A program made the position numbers and the translations under genes. Source: an uncultured Sphingomonadales bacterium (GTDB taxonomy: Bacteria > Pseudomonadota > Alphaproteobacteria > Sphingomonadales > Sphingomonadaceae). Taken from it: a stretch of 36,067 nucleotides of DNA. The stretch's first letter is position 1. Every line of letters begins with the position of its first letter. Below, in pieces: positions 1 to 8,158 of this stretch. A model generated the notes under the pieces. That model had not been told where the DNA came from and did not search any database. It saw only the letters and a list, made by a program, of their open reading frames with translations. The stretch covers positions 1 through 36,067 of the forward strand of contig CAINGT010000089.1 in NCBI GenBank assembly GCA_903848655.1, given 5' to 3'.

Positions 1-786
1 CAACAGGGTGAAGTCTTTGGTCTTCTCGGCCCCAACGGCTCCGGTAAAAGCACGACGCTGAAGTTGCTGCTCGGCCTGATCGTGGCCAGCGAAGGTGAGG
101 CCCGGGTTTTCGGACTGCCGCCCGATAGTCTGGATGCGCGCCGACGTGTCGGCTTCCTCCCGGAGAATCCCTATTTCTATGGCTTCCTGACCGGAGACGA
201 AACTTTGCGTTTCTACGGCAAGCTTTGCGGCGTCACCGGTGCCAAACTCGAAAAGCGTATTGAAGAGCTCATTGAGCTGGTCGGTCTGCAAAATGGCCGC
301 GAGCGTCCGCTCCGCTCCTACTCAAAAGGCATGCTCCAGCGCATCGGGCTGGCCCAGGCGCTCATTCACGATCCCGATCTTCTCTTTCTCGACGAACCGA
401 CCGCCGGCGTTGATCCCCTTGGTTCCGCGCAAATCCGCGATCTGATCCTGCGCTTGAAAAAAATGGGCAAGACCGTGGTCTTCTCCTCGCACTTGCTGGA
501 GCAGGTGCAGGAAGTTGCCGATCGTGTCGCCATCTTCTCCCTGGGGCGCAAGGTTCTCGAAGGCCCTCTCGATACGCTGCTGGTCGAGAACAAGGGGACC
601 CAGGTGAATCTCTCCACCAATCTTACCGTGGATCAACAGCAGAAATTGCGCGAACTGCTCAAGCAGTCCGGCATTGACGACGGCGAAATCAAGTTCACCC
701 GCCCCCATCTGTCCCTGGAGCAACTCTACCTCCGCACCGTCCAGGCCCAGGTTGCTCCTGAATCCTCATCCAGGTCCAAGTCATGA
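1..786 (+). CDS. ABC transporter ATP-binding protein (5' end cut by window)
   Basis: This is the ATPase subunit of an ABC exporter or ABC-2 type transporter. The frame is open from base 1, so the gene starts before the window; the first internal ATG at 64 is not the start. Walker A (GPNGSGKST) lies at about 28-54. A signature motif variant (SYSKGM), Walker B (LLFLDEPTAGVDP) and the switch histidine (FSSHL) follow in normal order, so the nucleotide-binding domain is complete apart from a few N-terminal residues. The C-terminal ~70 residues form the accessory region usual in this subfamily. The stop overlaps the permease start by 4 nt (ATGA at 783-786), so the two are co-translated. The codon pattern is less GC-rich than after 2330. 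The substrate cannot be told from sequence. Confidence 0.93.
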   Translation, partial: QQGEVFGLLGPNGSGKSTTLKLLLGLIVASEGEARVFGLPPDSLDARRRVGFLPENPYFYGFLTGDETLRFYGKLCGVTGAKLEKRIEELIELVGLQNGRERPLRSYSKGMLQRIGLAQALIHDPDLLFLDEPTAGVDPLGSAQIRDLILRLKKMGKTVVFSSHLLEQVQEVADRVAIFSLGRKVLEGPLDTLLVENKGTQVNLSTNLTVDQQQKLRELLKQSGIDDGEIKFTRPHLSLEQLYLRTVQAQVAPESSSRSKS

Positions 787-1706
787 TCTCGTCTCTCTAC
801 CGCATCCTTGTCATCAGCCGCATCACGCTCACGGAAGCCGTGCGGCAGAAGGTTCTCAACGTCCTTTTCCTTTTTGCCCTCGTTCTCGTCGCGTGCTCCG
901 TTTTTGTTTCCGGGCTGGCGACTCCGGGCCTCGATAACGCGGGACTCTTTTCCGAGCAGATCAAATTTGTGAAAGATTTCGGCTGTGGGGCCATCGGGCT
1001 GTTTGGCTTCTTCATCACGCTCTGGTCCACGGCGCAGTTGATCCCCCAGGAACTGGCCAACCGCACCATCTACACCGTGCTGGCCAAGCCCGTGCGGCGG
1101 GCCGATTTCCTCCTCGGTAAATTCTTTGGGGTCGTGCTTCTGCTGGCGCTTTTCGTCGCCCTGATGTCACTCGCCTTTTCGGCAGCCCTTTACTGGCAGG
1201 AACGGCTCGGCATCGACAATACCGAGGCACAGTACGCCCAGACGGGCGACTGGCACGCCAACCCCCACGCGGTTGAAATGCACGATCACGACATCCAGCA
1301 GATCAAGGACCAGGTTCGCGATCCACAACTCATAGAGGCCATCGTGCTGATCTTCGCCAAGCTGGTCATGACCTCCGCTATTGCTCTGCTGATTTCGACC
1401 TTTGCCACCTCATCCATCTTCACCATCATCATGACCTTTTTCATCTACCTCATCGGGCATATGGAAAGCACGGCCCGGATTTTCTGGCTTTCGCGGGGAG
1501 CGGAGACTTCCATTTTCCAGAGTGGATTGCTGGGGTTCATTTCCCTGCTGATTCCCGACATGAATTCTTTCACGATCGTGGATGAGATTCTGGCCGGGAA
1601 CCGCGTCTCCTGGCACGCCACGCTGAACCTCCTGGGCTACGCGGATGTCTACGTCATCGTGCTGCTCGCCGTCAGCGTCGTCATCTTCGATTACCGCGAA
1701 CTATGA
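783..1706 (+). CDS. ABC-2 type transporter permease
   Basis: This 307-residue integral membrane protein is the likely partner of the upstream ATPase. A hydrophobic segment near residues 25-45 is followed by a pair near 75-95 and 115-140. After a polar, His-rich stretch (about 155-190) come segments near 190-215, 215-235, 250-265 and 285-300. This is the layout of ABC-2 permeases of the NosY/GldF kind. The phrase 'ELANRTIYTVLAKPVRR' is the conserved cytoplasmic coupling region of that family. The start overlaps the ATPase stop by 4 nt, and its own stop overlaps the next start (ATGA at 1703-1706), so the three genes form one operon. It shares the codon style of the upstream gene and probably belongs to a non-proteobacterial genome. 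Confidence 0.88.
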   Translation: MISSLYRILVISRITLTEAVRQKVLNVLFLFALVLVACSVFVSGLATPGLDNAGLFSEQIKFVKDFGCGAIGLFGFFITLWSTAQLIPQELANRTIYTVLAKPVRRADFLLGKFFGVVLLLALFVALMSLAFSAALYWQERLGIDNTEAQYAQTGDWHANPHAVEMHDHDIQQIKDQVRDPQLIEAIVLIFAKLVMTSAIALLISTFATSSIFTIIMTFFIYLIGHMESTARIFWLSRGAETSIFQSGLLGFISLLIPDMNSFTIVDEILAGNRVSWHATLNLLGYADVYVIVLLAVSVVIFDYREL

Positions 1707-2325
1707 ACGGCCTTCCCCTACGCCTGCGACTTCGCCGCGCCTTTCTCGTTGCCCTGATCCTGGGCATCTGGGCGCCGTTTAAGATCATGTGGGAGCAGGA
1801 CATCACCCGCCAGCAGGACATGCTTCGTTATCACGGCGTCACCATGACCCGGCAATTGCGCGATGAGCTCGGGCAGGGGTTGAGCATCGGGGTGCTCAGC
1901 GGCATGCGCAGTGTGGTGGCGGATCTGGTCTGGCTCCAGGTCACGCAAGCCTGGGAGGATGAGGAGTGGTTTCGCATGGGCGGACTGATCAATCTTTGCA
2001 CCTCGCTCCAACCCCGGGCCTCGACCTTTTGGGATATCGGTGGTTGGCATCTGGCTTGGAATGCCTCGATCGGGGCCTTGATGGATCGGAAGGAGCCGAA
2101 TGACCTCAAACGCCTCAAGGCCTCCCAGTTCTGGATTCAAAAAGGCCTCGAAATTTACAAGCGGGGGATCGAGAACAACCCCGAATACTGGCGTCTCCGC
2201 GCCGATACGGGGCTGCTTTATCAGCAGCGTCTGGCCCAGAACGAAGCACGGATGGGTCTAAAAGAGGCTTCTGCGGATCACTACCGGAAAGCGGCGGAGT
2301 ATTATCAACAAGCGACTGAATTGGG
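1703..2325 (+). CDS. TPR-type membrane-anchored protein, 5' part only (3' end lost at junction)
   Basis: The first ~207 codons of the open frame starting at 1703 encode a protein with one N-terminal membrane anchor (about residues 8-28). An aromatic-rich region follows (VADLVWLQVTQAWE, then FWDIGGWHLAWNAS), then helical repeat-like segments around residues 135-205 with Tyr/Ala spacing as in tetratricopeptide repeats. Proteins of this look sit beside ABC ATPase and permease genes in Verrucomicrobiota; that is recall, not a search. It is coupled to the permease by ATGA. Its natural C-terminus is absent: after 'ATELG' the frame runs directly into CcmF sequence. Function unknown; it may assist the transporter. 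Confidence 0.7.
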
Positions 2326-2340
2326 GTTTTGGGATCCGGT
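2318..2340. other. Probable chimeric assembly junction
   Basis: Upstream protein sequence is TPR-like and downstream is CcmF, joined in frame in the middle of CcmF's conserved WWD motif, which normally reads GGWWFWDPVENAS. Only FWDPVENAS is present. GC content and codon choice shift upward here, and the flanking gene content changes from a transporter operon to cytochrome c maturation. A GGATCC hexamer at 2332-2337 sits at the join, which may be chance. The exact breakpoint cannot be fixed without reads; 2326 is the best estimate from the protein motif. Confidence 0.85.
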
Positions 2341-3565
2341 TGAAAACGCGTCTCTCATGCCGTGGTTGGCGGCGACTGCGCTGCTTCATTCGGTATCGGT
2401 GCTGGCCAGCCGCGATGCCTTGCGCGCGTGGACGGTGATGCTGGGCGTGGTGGCGTTTTCGATGTCGATGGTTGGCACATTTCTGGTGCGATCCGGCATT
2501 TTGACATCGGTTCATGCCTTTGCGGTCGATCCGCAGCGCGGGACGTTTATTCTGGCGCTGCTCGCGATCAATATCGGTGGGGCGCTGGCGCTGTTCACGC
2601 TGCGCGCCGGTACCGTGGCCGAGGGTAAGCGTTTTGCCTTAGTCAGCCGCGAAGCCGCGCTGGTGTTCAACAATGTGATGCTGTCGGGGATACTCGGGAT
2701 CGTGCTGATCGGCACGCTCTATCCGCTGGTGACAGAAGCTTATGGCGTGAAAGTGTCGGTTGGAGCGCCCTATTTCAACCCGGCGGCGGCGCTGTTTGCC
2801 TTTCCGATGGTGGTGGTGATGGCGGGCGGGCCGCTGCTGCGCTGGCGGCATGACCGGCTGGGCGGGGATCGTGCGCGGCGCGTGGCCTGGCCATTGCTGA
2901 CGTGCGGGGCGCTGGCACTGGCGGTGTTTGGCTGGGTTGAGTGGGCCGGGCCGATTGGCTTGATCCCCGCTATCGGGCTGGCACTGGCGAGCGGGCTGTT
3001 CCCTGCCAGCCTGCTCAGCCTTGCAGGGCGCGATCTGCGGCGCACACCCTTGCCAGTGTGGGGCATGGTGGTGGCGCATGCCGGAATCGCAGTGGCGCTG
3101 TTCGGCATGGCGAGCGAAAGCGCCTATTCGGTCGAGCGGTTGGCCGCACTGGCCGAAGGCGATGCGCGCGAAGTCGGCCCTTGGCACGTGCGGCTCCATG
3201 CAATCACCCCGGTCGCCGGGCCGAATTGGACCGCGCTGGAGGCGACAGTGGAAACACGCTATGCTGGTGGCGCGACCGTGTTGCTGCATCCCAAAGCCGA
3301 AACTTTTGCCAACCCACCCGGCACACGCAATGAATCCGCGCTCGAAACGCGTTGGAACGGGCAGCTCTACGTCGTGCTGGGCGAACAGGCGCAAGATGGC
3401 CGCTGGCAGATGCGGTTCTGGTGGAAACCATTCGTCCCGCTGATCTGGCTGGGCGGGGCGCTGGTCGCGCTCGGCGGGGCATTGTCGCTGCTGGGCCGGG
3501 TGTTGAGCGATCTGCGGCGGCACTTTGCCCGGCACAAGATCGCCGGGCGGCGATCGGGCCAGTGA
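2326..3565 (+). CDS. ccmF: Cytochrome c heme lyase subunit CcmF, C-terminal part
   Basis: CcmF is the membrane heme lyase that, with CcmH/CcmI, attaches heme to apocytochrome c in the periplasm (System I maturation). The retained ~412 residues begin inside the WWD heme-handling motif (FWDPVENASLMPW) and contain the following family hallmark 'GTFLVRSGILTSVHAFA', then about seven hydrophobic segments and a periplasmic C-terminal domain before a last membrane helix. A full CcmF is about 650 residues, so roughly the first 230, including the first half of the WWD domain, are missing because of the join near 2326. As written, the fused protein would not be a working CcmF. The stop overlaps the ccmG GTG start (GTGA, 3562-3565). 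Confidence 0.9.
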
Positions 3566-4125
3566 CCAGCCCTGCCCGAACCGATTCTGCATCCACGCGG
3601 CGGCTGGCGATCTGGCTGCCACTGGTGCTGTTTGGCGGGCTGTTTGCGCTGTTCATCCATGGCCTGATGCGACCCGCCTCCAACAATGTCGTCAGCGCCT
3701 TTGTCGGCAATCCGTTGCCGCAATTCGCCTTGCCGCCCGCTGCGGCAGACCGGCCCGGGCTGGCCACCAGCGCATTTCACCAGGGCAAACCCAAATTGCT
3801 CAATATCTTTGCCAGTTGGTGCGTTCCTTGCGCGGCAGAAGCACCGCAACTGGCTGCGCTGTCGCAAGCCGGGGTGGAAATCGACGGAGTAGCGATCCAT
3901 GACCGGCGCGATGATCTGACGCGGTTTTTGGCTAACAACGGCAATCCTTATACTGCGATTGGCCGCGACGATGAACGCGTGGTGCAGATCGCGATAGGAT
4001 CATCCGGAGTGCCGGAAACCTATGTGATCGATGGTCGCGGGGTGATCCGCTATCAGCATATCGGCGAAATCCGCGCTGATGACGTGCCCAAGCTGATCGC
4101 GTTGTTAAAGGAGGCGCAATCGTGA
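3562..4125 (+). CDS. ccmG: Thiol:disulfide interchange protein CcmG/DsbE
   Basis: This membrane-anchored periplasmic thioredoxin-like protein keeps the apocytochrome c CXXCH cysteines reduced before heme ligation. The GTG start at 3562 overlaps the ccmF stop by 4 nt and gives 187 residues, the usual family length. There is one N-terminal membrane anchor (about residues 15-33). The thioredoxin-like domain has the active-site motif WCVPC (Cys87 and Cys90). Later in the domain 'GSSGVPETYVID' carries the cis-proline region typical of CcmG, and the acidic/Gly stretches fit. The frame stays open upstream of 3562, but the coupled GTG is the sensible start. It lies in the standard ccmF-ccmG-ccmH-ccmI order. 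Confidence 0.95.
   Translation: MTSPARTDSASTRRLAIWLPLVLFGGLFALFIHGLMRPASNNVVSAFVGNPLPQFALPPAAADRPGLATSAFHQGKPKLLNIFASWCVPCAAEAPQLAALSQAGVEIDGVAIHDRRDDLTRFLANNGNPYTAIGRDDERVVQIAIGSSGVPETYVIDGRGVIRYQHIGEIRADDVPKLIALLKEAQS
4107..4114 (+). promoter_or_regulatory. Strong ribosome binding site for ccmH
   Basis: The octamer AAAGGAGG is a near-perfect Shine-Dalgarno sequence lying within the end of ccmG. It is 7 nt before the GTG at 4122, which supports that GTG as the ccmH start despite the non-ATG codon. Confidence 0.8.
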
Positions 4126-4544
4126 AGTATGCGATTGTCCTGGCGCTCGCGCTGCTGTGTGCCACGCCGGTGGTGGCACAGGAAAACGTGCCGCCCGCGC
4201 CTTATGCCTATCGCCAGTTGGACGATCCGGTGGCGGAGGCGCGCGCCAAGGCGCTGATGGTAACTTTGCGCTGCGTGATGTGCCAAAGTCAGTCGATTGC
4301 CGATTCCGATGCATCGATTGCTGGTGACATGCGCAGCGAAGTGCGCGTGCGCATCGCGCGGGGTGAAGATCCCGAACACATCCGCCAATGGCTGATCGCG
4401 CGCTATGGCGATTACGTGACGTATAGCCCGCAAGTCAAACCGTTGACCTGGCCGCTGTTTGCCGCGCCAGTGGTGATTCTGGCGCTGGCCGCGCTGCTGT
4501 TGCGCGGGCGGTTCCGCAACGCTGGCGATAGGGACCAGACATGA
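4122..4544 (+). CDS. ccmH: Cytochrome c maturation thiol oxidoreductase CcmH (CcmL type)
   Basis: CcmH is the periplasm-facing thiol protein that works with CcmG and CcmF on the apocytochrome cysteines. The 140-residue product has a cleavable signal (about 1-19, ending ATPVVAQ) and the hallmark LRCVMCQ motif with Cys51 and Cys54. A three-helix domain follows, including 'IARGEDPEHIRQWLIARYGDYV'-like family sequence, and one C-terminal membrane helix (about 110-130). Its length matches the short, unfused CcmH form of alphaproteobacteria, in which CcmI is a separate gene. It starts with GTG overlapping the ccmG stop, has a strong SD, and its stop overlaps ccmI (ATGA, 4541-4544). Confidence 0.95.
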   Translation: MKYAIVLALALLCATPVVAQENVPPAPYAYRQLDDPVAEARAKALMVTLRCVMCQSQSIADSDASIAGDMRSEVRVRIARGEDPEHIRQWLIARYGDYVTYSPQVKPLTWPLFAAPVVILALAALLLRGRFRNAGDRDQT

Positions 4545-5191
4545 CGTGGGTGGTTATCGTGGGCCTGGCGGCCACCGTTCTGGCGTTGCTGGTGGTGGTG
4601 ATGAAGCTGCCGCGCGCAACGTGGGAAATCACCGCTGCGGCGCTGCTGTTCGGGCTGGCGGGCTATGCAATCCAGGCCCATCCCGGTGTTGCGGGCGCGC
4701 CAAAGGCCCCGGTCGAAAACCAGCGCGCCGCCGATGCCGAATTGTCGCGCCAGCGCCAGGCGCTGGGCGACAAATTTGGCCAAGGCCAATCGTGGCTGGT
4801 GGTGTCTGATGCACTGGCGCGCGCCGGGCAGTTTCGTGCTGCGGCCGATTTTCTGGGTAACGCGGTGCACGAGCACCCCGATGATCCCGATCTGTGGGTG
4901 GCGCTTGGCAATGCGCTGATCGGGCACAGCGACGGGCTGGTGACACCGGCGGCCAAGTTTGCATTTCGGCGTGCGGCTCAGTTGGATCCGGAACATCCCG
5001 GGCCGCCGTTCTTTATGGGGCTGGCGTTGGCGCAATCGGGGCATCTGGTCGAAGCGCGCGGCCTGTGGGCCGACGTGATGACGCGCCTGCCTGCGGATTC
5101 GCCATTCCGTACCGAACTTGCCGGGCGGCTGGTGCAACTCGATGCTGCCATTGCCGCCGAGAGCGGCGCGTCCGCACCCCCTGCACCATGA
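4541..5191 (+). CDS. ccmI: Cytochrome c biogenesis TPR chaperone CcmI (CycH-like)
   Basis: CcmI binds the C-terminal helix of apocytochrome c and delivers it to the CcmF/H heme ligation complex. The 216-residue product has two N-terminal hydrophobic segments (about 3-22 and 28-46). A periplasmic domain follows with TPR-like repeats (about 75-190), recognisable from '[20 protein letters not shown]', '[11 protein letters not shown]' and '[18 protein letters not shown]'. It is shorter than the ~400-residue CcmI of Rhodobacter, as is common in sphingomonads. The ATG overlaps the ccmH stop and the TGA overlaps the kup start, each by 4 nt. Assignment rests on TPR content plus operon position. Confidence 0.87.
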   Translation: MTWVVIVGLAATVLALLVVVMKLPRATWEITAAALLFGLAGYAIQAHPGVAGAPKAPVENQRAADAELSRQRQALGDKFGQGQSWLVVSDALARAGQFRAAADFLGNAVHEHPDDPDLWVALGNALIGHSDGLVTPAAKFAFRRAAQLDPEHPGPPFFMGLALAQSGHLVEARGLWADVMTRLPADSPFRTELAGRLVQLDAAIAAESGASAPPAP

Positions 5192-7113
5192 GCCCATCAG
5201 GCCCCGACGCCAGCGCGTCTGATCCCGCACGCGGGCGCGCCCGGTCTGTCTCTGCGCCCGACAACGGCGGCCTTGCGCGGCTGGCGGTGGGGGCGATGGG
5301 GGTGGTGTTTGGCGACATCGGCACCAGCCCGCTGTATGCCTTGCGCGATACATTCGCCGGGCGTCACCCGTTGCCGCTCGATTCGCTGCATATTCATGGC
5401 ATTGTCAGCCTGATGTTCTGGTCGATGCTGATTATGGTCACGCTGAAGTATGTCATCGTGCTGATGCGCGCGGACAATCGGGGCGAGGGTGGCAGTCTGG
5501 CGCTGCTGGCGCTGATAAACCGGCAGGGCGTGGGCAAACGCTGGGGGCGCGGGGTGATCCTGCTGGGGGTGTTTGCCACCGCGCTGTTCTATGGCGATGC
5601 GATGATTACCCCGGCGGTATCGGTGATGGGCGCAATCGAGGGCGTGGCGGTCTATCGCCCTGAACTGCATTATGCGGTTGTGCCGCTGGTGGTGTTGATG
5701 CTGATCGGGCTGTTCGTGCTGCAATCGCGCGGTACGGCGCGGCTGGCGACATTTTTCGGCCCGGTGATGCTGGCCTATTTCGCCACGATTGCGGTGCTTG
5801 GGGCGATTAGCGTGGGAAGCAACCCGCACGTGATCGCGGCCTTGTCGCCACATTACGCGCTGCTGATGTTTGCCGCCGATCCCGGACGTGGCTTTCTGGC
5901 AATGGGCGCAGCGGTGCTGGCGGTAACCGGGGCCGAAGCGCTTTATGCCGATATGGGCCATTTCGGACGCTTGCCGATCCGGCTGTCGTGGTTGACGGTG
6001 GTCCTGCCAGCGCTCGTGCTCAATTATCTGGGGCAGGCGGCGCTGCTGCTGCGCGATCACGGCGCGCTGACCAGCCCATTCTATTTGCTCGCCCCGCACT
6101 GGTTTCAGTGGCCGTTGCTGATTCTGGCCAGCTTGGCGGCGATCATCGCTTCGCAAGCGGTGATTTCGGGCGTGTTTTCGGTAACGCAACAGGCGATCCA
6201 GTTGGGCTTTATCCCGCGCATGACGATCCGCCATACCAGTCTGGCGGCGGGGCAGATCTATATTCCGGCGATCAATCAGGCGTTGCTGGTGGCGGTGATC
6301 GTACTGGTGCTGGTGTTCCAGCGTTCGACAAATCTGACCGCGACGTATGGCGTGGCGGTGACCGGCGCAATGATGATCGACAATGTGCTGCTGGCAGTGG
6401 TGCTGGCGCGGCTGTGGCATTGGCCCAAAGCGCTGGCGCTGCCGCTGCTGACATTGTTCATGCTGGTTGACGGGGTCTATCTGGCGGCCAACCTGACCAA
6501 AGTTCCCGATGGCGGCTGGGTGCCGCTGTTGATGGGCGGGGTGGTGTTTGTGCTGCTGACGACATGGTCGCGCGGGCGCGCGCTGTTGCGCAACCGGATG
6601 GCGGCGAGCGGCATTCCGCTCGAAGTGTTTACCAAATCCGCCCATGCCAGCGCGATCCGCGTGCCGGGTACGGCAGTGTTCATGGCATCGGCGGCGGCTG
6701 GCGTGCCATCGGCGCTGCTGCACAATATGAAGCACAACAAAGTGCTGCACGAACGCATCGTGCTGATGACCGTGCAGATCGAAGACACCCCGTTCGTCGA
6801 TCCCGGGTCGCGCGCGGTCGTGCGCGATTTTGGCAGCGGGTTTTACCGGCTGACGCTGCGCTTTGGCTTTCTGGAAGAAACTGACGTGCCGCATGCCTTG
6901 CAAACGATCACCTTGGGCGGTGAACGGTTTGACATGATGCGCACCAGCTTTTTCCTGTCGCGCCAGACGCTGCTGGCATCTGACACACCGGGCATGGCAT
7001 TGTGGCGCGAAAAGCTGTTTGCGTGGATGTTGCGAAATTCGGCCAGCGCTATGGAATTTTTCCGCCTGCCGACCAACCGCGTGGTCGAATTGGGCAGCCA
7101 GATCAAGATTTGA
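5188..7113 (+). CDS. kup: Low-affinity potassium uptake protein Kup
   Basis: Kup is a proton-coupled K+ symporter of the KUP/HAK/KT family in the inner membrane. The ATG at 5188, overlapping the ccmI TGA, gives 641 residues, the normal length. The family signature [18 protein letters not shown] is near residues 38-55, and '[16 protein letters not shown]' follows in the first cytoplasmic loop. About twelve hydrophobic segments span residues 35-460, and a soluble C-terminal domain of about 180 residues contains '[21 protein letters not shown]', close to the family's conserved 'PxALxHNxKHNxxxH'. The open frame extends upstream to 4894 but that part overlaps ccmI and looks non-coding. Coupling to a cytochrome c operon is unexpected. 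A hairpin at 7175-7209 lies downstream. Confidence 0.96.
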   Translation: MSPSGPDASASDPARGRARSVSAPDNGGLARLAVGAMGVVFGDIGTSPLYALRDTFAGRHPLPLDSLHIHGIVSLMFWSMLIMVTLKYVIVLMRADNRGEGGSLALLALINRQGVGKRWGRGVILLGVFATALFYGDAMITPAVSVMGAIEGVAVYRPELHYAVVPLVVLMLIGLFVLQSRGTARLATFFGPVMLAYFATIAVLGAISVGSNPHVIAALSPHYALLMFAADPGRGFLAMGAAVLAVTGAEALYADMGHFGRLPIRLSWLTVVLPALVLNYLGQAALLLRDHGALTSPFYLLAPHWFQWPLLILASLAAIIASQAVISGVFSVTQQAIQLGFIPRMTIRHTSLAAGQIYIPAINQALLVAVIVLVLVFQRSTNLTATYGVAVTGAMMIDNVLLAVVLARLWHWPKALALPLLTLFMLVDGVYLAANLTKVPDGGWVPLLMGGVVFVLLTTWSRGRALLRNRMAASGIPLEVFTKSAHASAIRVPGTAVFMASAAAGVPSALLHNMKHNKVLHERIVLMTVQIEDTPFVDPGSRAVVRDFGSGFYRLTLRFGFLEETDVPHALQTITLGGERFDMMRTSFFLSRQTLLASDTPGMALWREKLFAWMLRNSASAMEFFRLPTNRVVELGSQIKI

Positions 7114-7174
7114 GCGGAGCGGCGATGGTTGCTGGTCGGTTGCTCGGCGGTTCGCACACTCTTACCAAGGTGAG

Positions 7175-7209
7175 AGCCCCCAACCCCCTCCCCTAAAGGG
7201 GCGGGGGCT
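7175..7209. terminator. GC-rich hairpin between convergent kup and tesB
   Basis: AGCCCCC (7175-7181) pairs with GGGGGCT (7203-7209), and inside this CCCC (7190-7193) pairs with GGGG (7198-7201) around TAAA. It lies 60 nt after the kup stop, and its end touches the tesB stop codon (TAA on the minus strand, 7209-7211). It could stop transcription from both sides. There is no long T run on either strand, so efficiency is uncertain; it may instead be a dispersed G/C-rich repeat. Confidence 0.5.
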
Positions 7210-8099
7210 TATGGTGTCGCCAGCACCCGGATCAATCCTTCTTGTGCCACGCTGGCGACCAGACGGCCATCGCGGGTGAAGATCTGCCCGCGGTTGAACC
7301 CGCGCGCGTGCCCGGCCCACGGGCTGTCGCAGGCATAGAGCAGCCATTCATCGGCGCGGAAATGATCGTGGAACCACAGCGCGTGGTCAAGGCTGACTCC
7401 CTTCATCGCGCCGGTCATCCAGCTTAACCCGTGGGGCAGGGTGCACGTGCCGAGCAGGGTCATGTCGCTCGCATGGGCCAGCACCGCGCGGTGGATACGC
7501 GGATCATCGGGCAGCGGCGCGGCGGTGCGAAACCAGGTGTGCGATCGCGCGGGCCGGGGCGCGGGGTTCATCCAGTGGCGCGGTTCGACCGGGCGCATTT
7601 CGATGGCGCTTAGCCGCAGCATCCGCGACTGCCGGTCGGGGGGCACCAGATTCACATACTGGGCGCGCAGCGCATCATCGCTCGGCAGATCTTCGGGCGG
7701 TGGCACGGCAGGCATCGCATCGGCATGATGCACACCGGGTTCGCGCCGATGAAACGAGGCGACCAGCGTCAGGATCGGACTGTCGGCCTGGCTGGCGACA
7801 ACCCGCCGGTTGGCAAAGCTGCCCCCATCCAGATCGCGCAGCACCGCCAGATCAAGGTTTTGCGTTTCATCGCCGCCGCGCAGAAAATAGGCGTGCAGCG
7901 AATGGACCGGACGGTCTTCGGCCACGGTGCGCTCGGCGGCGACGAGCGCCTGGGCAATGACCTGCCCGCCAAACATCCGCCCTTCGCCATTCGGGGGATT
8001 GGAGCCGATGAACCGGTCAGGCCCGGAACTATCAAGCTCGAACAGGCGCAGCAGCGCCGCCACACGCGCTGCCGGGTCCGGTAAACCAATGCTGGTCAT
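7209..8099 (-). CDS. tesB: Acyl-CoA thioesterase II (TesB family)
   Basis: This enzyme hydrolyses medium- and long-chain acyl-CoA to free fatty acid and CoA in the cytoplasm. The 296-residue product has two tandem hot-dog domains. The N-terminal one contains the TesB hallmark 'RMFGGQVIAQAL' (about 41-52) and 'HSLHAYFLRGG'. The C-terminal one contains 'LAHASDMTLL' (catalytic Asp), 'VSLDHALWFH' (Ser/Thr and His region) and 'VASVAQEGLIR' (catalytic Gln), the Asp-Thr/Ser-Gln triad of the family. I place the start at ATG 8099; a TTG two codons upstream (8105) is an alternative, and neither has a clear SD. It lies downstream of hppA on the same strand but is separated by a hairpin, so it is probably transcribed separately. 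Confidence 0.95.
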   Translation of the reverse strand: MTSIGLPDPAARVAALLRLFELDSSGPDRFIGSNPPNGEGRMFGGQVIAQALVAAERTVAEDRPVHSLHAYFLRGGDETQNLDLAVLRDLDGGSFANRRVVASQADSPILTLVASFHRREPGVHHADAMPAVPPPEDLPSDDALRAQYVNLVPPDRQSRMLRLSAIEMRPVEPRHWMNPAPRPARSHTWFRTAAPLPDDPRIHRAVLAHASDMTLLGTCTLPHGLSWMTGAMKGVSLDHALWFHDHFRADEWLLYACDSPWAGHARGFNRGQIFTRDGRLVASVAQEGLIRVLATP

Positions 8100-8126
8100 G
8101 CTCAAGGTGTCGGCATCACGCGCAAA

Positions 8127-8153
8127 TCCCCGCCCGGTGTAGCCGGGCGGGGA
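8127..8153 (-). terminator. Perfect 11-bp hairpin downstream of hppA
   Basis: TCCCCGCCCGG is followed by the loop TGTAG and CCGGGCGGGGA, an uninterrupted 11-bp stem. It begins 6 nt beyond the hppA stop codon and is followed on the minus strand by ATTTGCG, a short T stretch. A rho-independent terminator for hppA is the simplest reading. It also sits only about 28 nt before the tesB start, so it could affect tesB expression. Confidence 0.7.
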
Positions 8154-8158
8154 AGCGA

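Noticed and set aside
2332..2337. A BamHI site (GGATCC) at the junction, suggesting a cloning or ligation artefact.
   Set aside because: The hexamer is a natural spelling of Trp-Asp-Pro codons in CcmF (TGG GAT CCG), so it proves nothing by itself.
1703..3565. A novel heme-handling protein with a TPR sensor domain fused to CcmF.
   Set aside because: The join cuts CcmF inside a conserved motif, codon style changes there, and the contig shows another assembly artefact (adapter), so a chimera is far more likely.
5197..6903. A long minus-strand open frame (568 codons) antisense to kup.
   Set aside because: It is rich in Arg, His and Gln with no domain, typical of the antisense shadow of a GC-rich gene; Kup on the plus strand has clear family motifs.
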